Assembly: GCA_002686115.1 (NCBI GenBank)
Contig: NZAF01000158.1
Span: forward strand, 1 to 6,773
Length of the DNA: 6,773 bases
Direction: 5' to 3'
From: Halobacteriovorax sp.
GTDB taxonomy: Bacteria > Bdellovibrionota > Bacteriovoracia > Bacteriovoracales > Bacteriovoracaceae
The notes beneath the pieces were generated by a model. That model had not been told where the DNA came from. It made no database searches and saw only the letters and a list, made by a program, of their open reading frames with translations. Positions 6,023 through 6,773 of the stretch are shown piece by piece; within the stretch, counting starts at the first letter, position 1, and each line of letters opens with the position of its first letter. Made by a program: the position numbers and the translations under genes.

Positions 6023-6544
6023 TTAAATTTCTAAAACTAGTTTTTCTTCTGCTACCGCTTGAAACTTCTTAGCTTTATTTTCAAAGAGGTTTCCAAAGTA
6101 AAGCCCGCTCAGGGCGGCAACCATTCCGGCCATGGTCGGTATTGTTGCCATAGAAATTCCAGATGCCATTGATCTAGCATTTCCAGTCCCTGTTAAGGCC
6201 ATGACATCAAAGACAGCGATCATTCCTGTTACCGTTCCTAATAAACCAAGGAGTGGACAAACAGCAACAAGTGTCTTGATAAAGAAGATGTTTTGATTAA
6301 GCTCTTGTCCGATCATGCTAAGTTCGCACTCTCTAACTTTATGAGCAAACCAACTTCCTTTATCCTGTCTTTGATTCCATGTATTTTCTCTCTCTTTTAG
6401 AAGTTCACCTAATTGAAACTTGTAAAAAAGAACCCTCTCTAAAATAAAGACCCATAGAAGAAGAGTTGTTGCAAAGATCACTCTTAAAACATCTCCCCCT
6501 GAAGCTAAGAAATCGCTAATGATTTCAAATGAGTCAAAAATCAT
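6023..6544 (-). CDS. exbB: ExbB2-type MotA/TolQ/ExbB proton-channel protein
   Basis: At 173 residues it is shorter than E. coli ExbB (244) and typical of the compact ExbB2 of TonB2 operons. Helix 1 lies at about 19-36 and ends in the usual Leu-Glu-Arg (35-37). Helix 2 carries PLLGLLGTVTGMIAVF (97-112) and helix 3 carries ISMATIPTMAGMVAAL (130-145), with the conserved GTVTGM and Pro-Thr-Met-Ala-Gly signatures. It should form a pentamer around ExbD helices in the inner membrane. The ATG overlaps the stop of the upstream ttpC-like gene (ATGA), with GGAG 7 nt upstream, indicating coupled translation. Context with exbD and tonB sets its role. Confidence 0.95.
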   Translation of the reverse strand: MIFDSFEIISDFLASGGDVLRVIFATTLLLWVFILERVLFYKFQLGELLKERENTWNQRQDKGSWFAHKVRECELSMIGQELNQNIFFIKTLVAVCPLLGLLGTVTGMIAVFDVMALTGTGNARSMASGISMATIPTMAGMVAALSGLYFGNLFENKAKKFQAVAEEKLVLEI

Positions 6545-6773
6545 ATTGCTTCTCCAACCTTTTCATTTTGCTTCGTTAAAAGTCCAGCAGCTTGTTCTTC
6601 AAGAATTTGAATAAGCCCTTTAGATTTTGCAGAGACAAAGTTATGAAGTAGAAGTAGTGGAATAGCACAAACAAGGCCTAATTCCGGCGTTATAAGAGCC
6701 GTTGAAATACCGCCGGCCATAAGCTTAGGGTCACCTGTCCCAAATAGTGTGATAGACTGGAATGTTGCAATCA
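6541..6773 (-). CDS. ttpC: TtpC-like MotA/TolQ/ExbB protein, C-terminal end only (5' end outside window)
   Basis: The last 76 codons of a second MotA/TolQ/ExbB family gene are present. The visible part contains ITLFGTGDPKLMAGGIS, a third membrane helix (ALITPELGLVCAIPLLLLHN) and a charged cytoplasmic tail with LIQILEEQAAGL. GDPKLMAGGIS followed by AIPLLLLH is typical of TtpC, the extra ExbB-like protein of about 450 residues that Vibrio TonB2 systems require. Its position directly before exbB, overlapping by ATGA, matches the TtpC-ExbB2-ExbD2-TonB2 order. The N-terminal periplasmic coiled-coil region of TtpC would lie beyond the edge and cannot be checked, so a plain ExbB paralogue remains possible. 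A Pro follows the first Thr of helix 3, where many relatives have a second Thr. Confidence 0.8.
   Translation of the reverse strand, partial: IATFQSITLFGTGDPKLMAGGISTALITPELGLVCAIPLLLLHNFVSAKSKGLIQILEEQAAGLLTKQNEKVGEAI

Noticed and set aside
1..6773. CRISPR arrays, insertion sequences, tRNA or rRNA genes, prophage or toxin-antitoxin modules
   Set aside because: Reading both strands by eye showed no regularly spaced repeats, transposase motifs, terminal inverted repeats or clover-leaf RNA sequences, and gene layout leaves little room for them.

Overview
The window is AT-rich and densely coded, and looks like the chromosome of a Gram-negative bacterium. The best support is a TonB/ExbB/ExbD energy-transduction operon, which implies an outer membrane. 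Base composition, lysine- and asparagine-rich proteins, and several secreted proteins of unknown function would fit a marine Bdellovibrio-like predator (Bacteriovorax/Halobacteriovorax type). That assignment is inference; the sequence holds no taxonomic marker.

Layout, left to right. (1) Positions 1-954, minus strand: the N-terminal third or so of an RND/MMPL-type membrane exporter, cut by the window edge. Its frame has no ATG, GTG or TTG in the right place. A strong AGGAGG Shine-Dalgarno sits 5 nt before an ATT codon, so a rare ATT start is proposed. (2) Positions 955-1086: a divergent intergenic region with a perfect 14-bp palindrome, promoter-like elements and a possible 9-codon leader ORF. 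(3) Positions 1087-2619, plus strand: a 510-residue exported protein that I do not recognise, closed by a strong, probably bidirectional terminator at 2641-2670. (4) Positions 2704-3458, minus strand: a three-gene cassette of small envelope proteins, namely a DUF1328/YtjA membrane protein, a two-helix membrane protein and an exported coiled-coil protein. A TATAAT box and an inverted repeat lie upstream. (5) Positions 3600-6773, minus strand: the end of a TonB2-type operon in the order ttpC-like (partial), exbB, exbD, tonB, TPR protein, with overlapping or nearly abutting genes and a terminator after the last one.

How the genes work together: in the TonB2-type locus the TtpC-like, ExbB and ExbD proteins should form an inner-membrane proton-driven motor that energises TonB, which spans the periplasm to outer-membrane receptors. 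The exported TPR protein encoded last is a conserved accessory of such loci. The YtjA cassette looks like a small envelope or stress module. The exporter and the 510-residue secreted protein share a divergent control region, so they may be co-regulated, but nothing in the sequence proves a joint function. The operon start, the rest of ttpC and the rest of the exporter lie outside the window.
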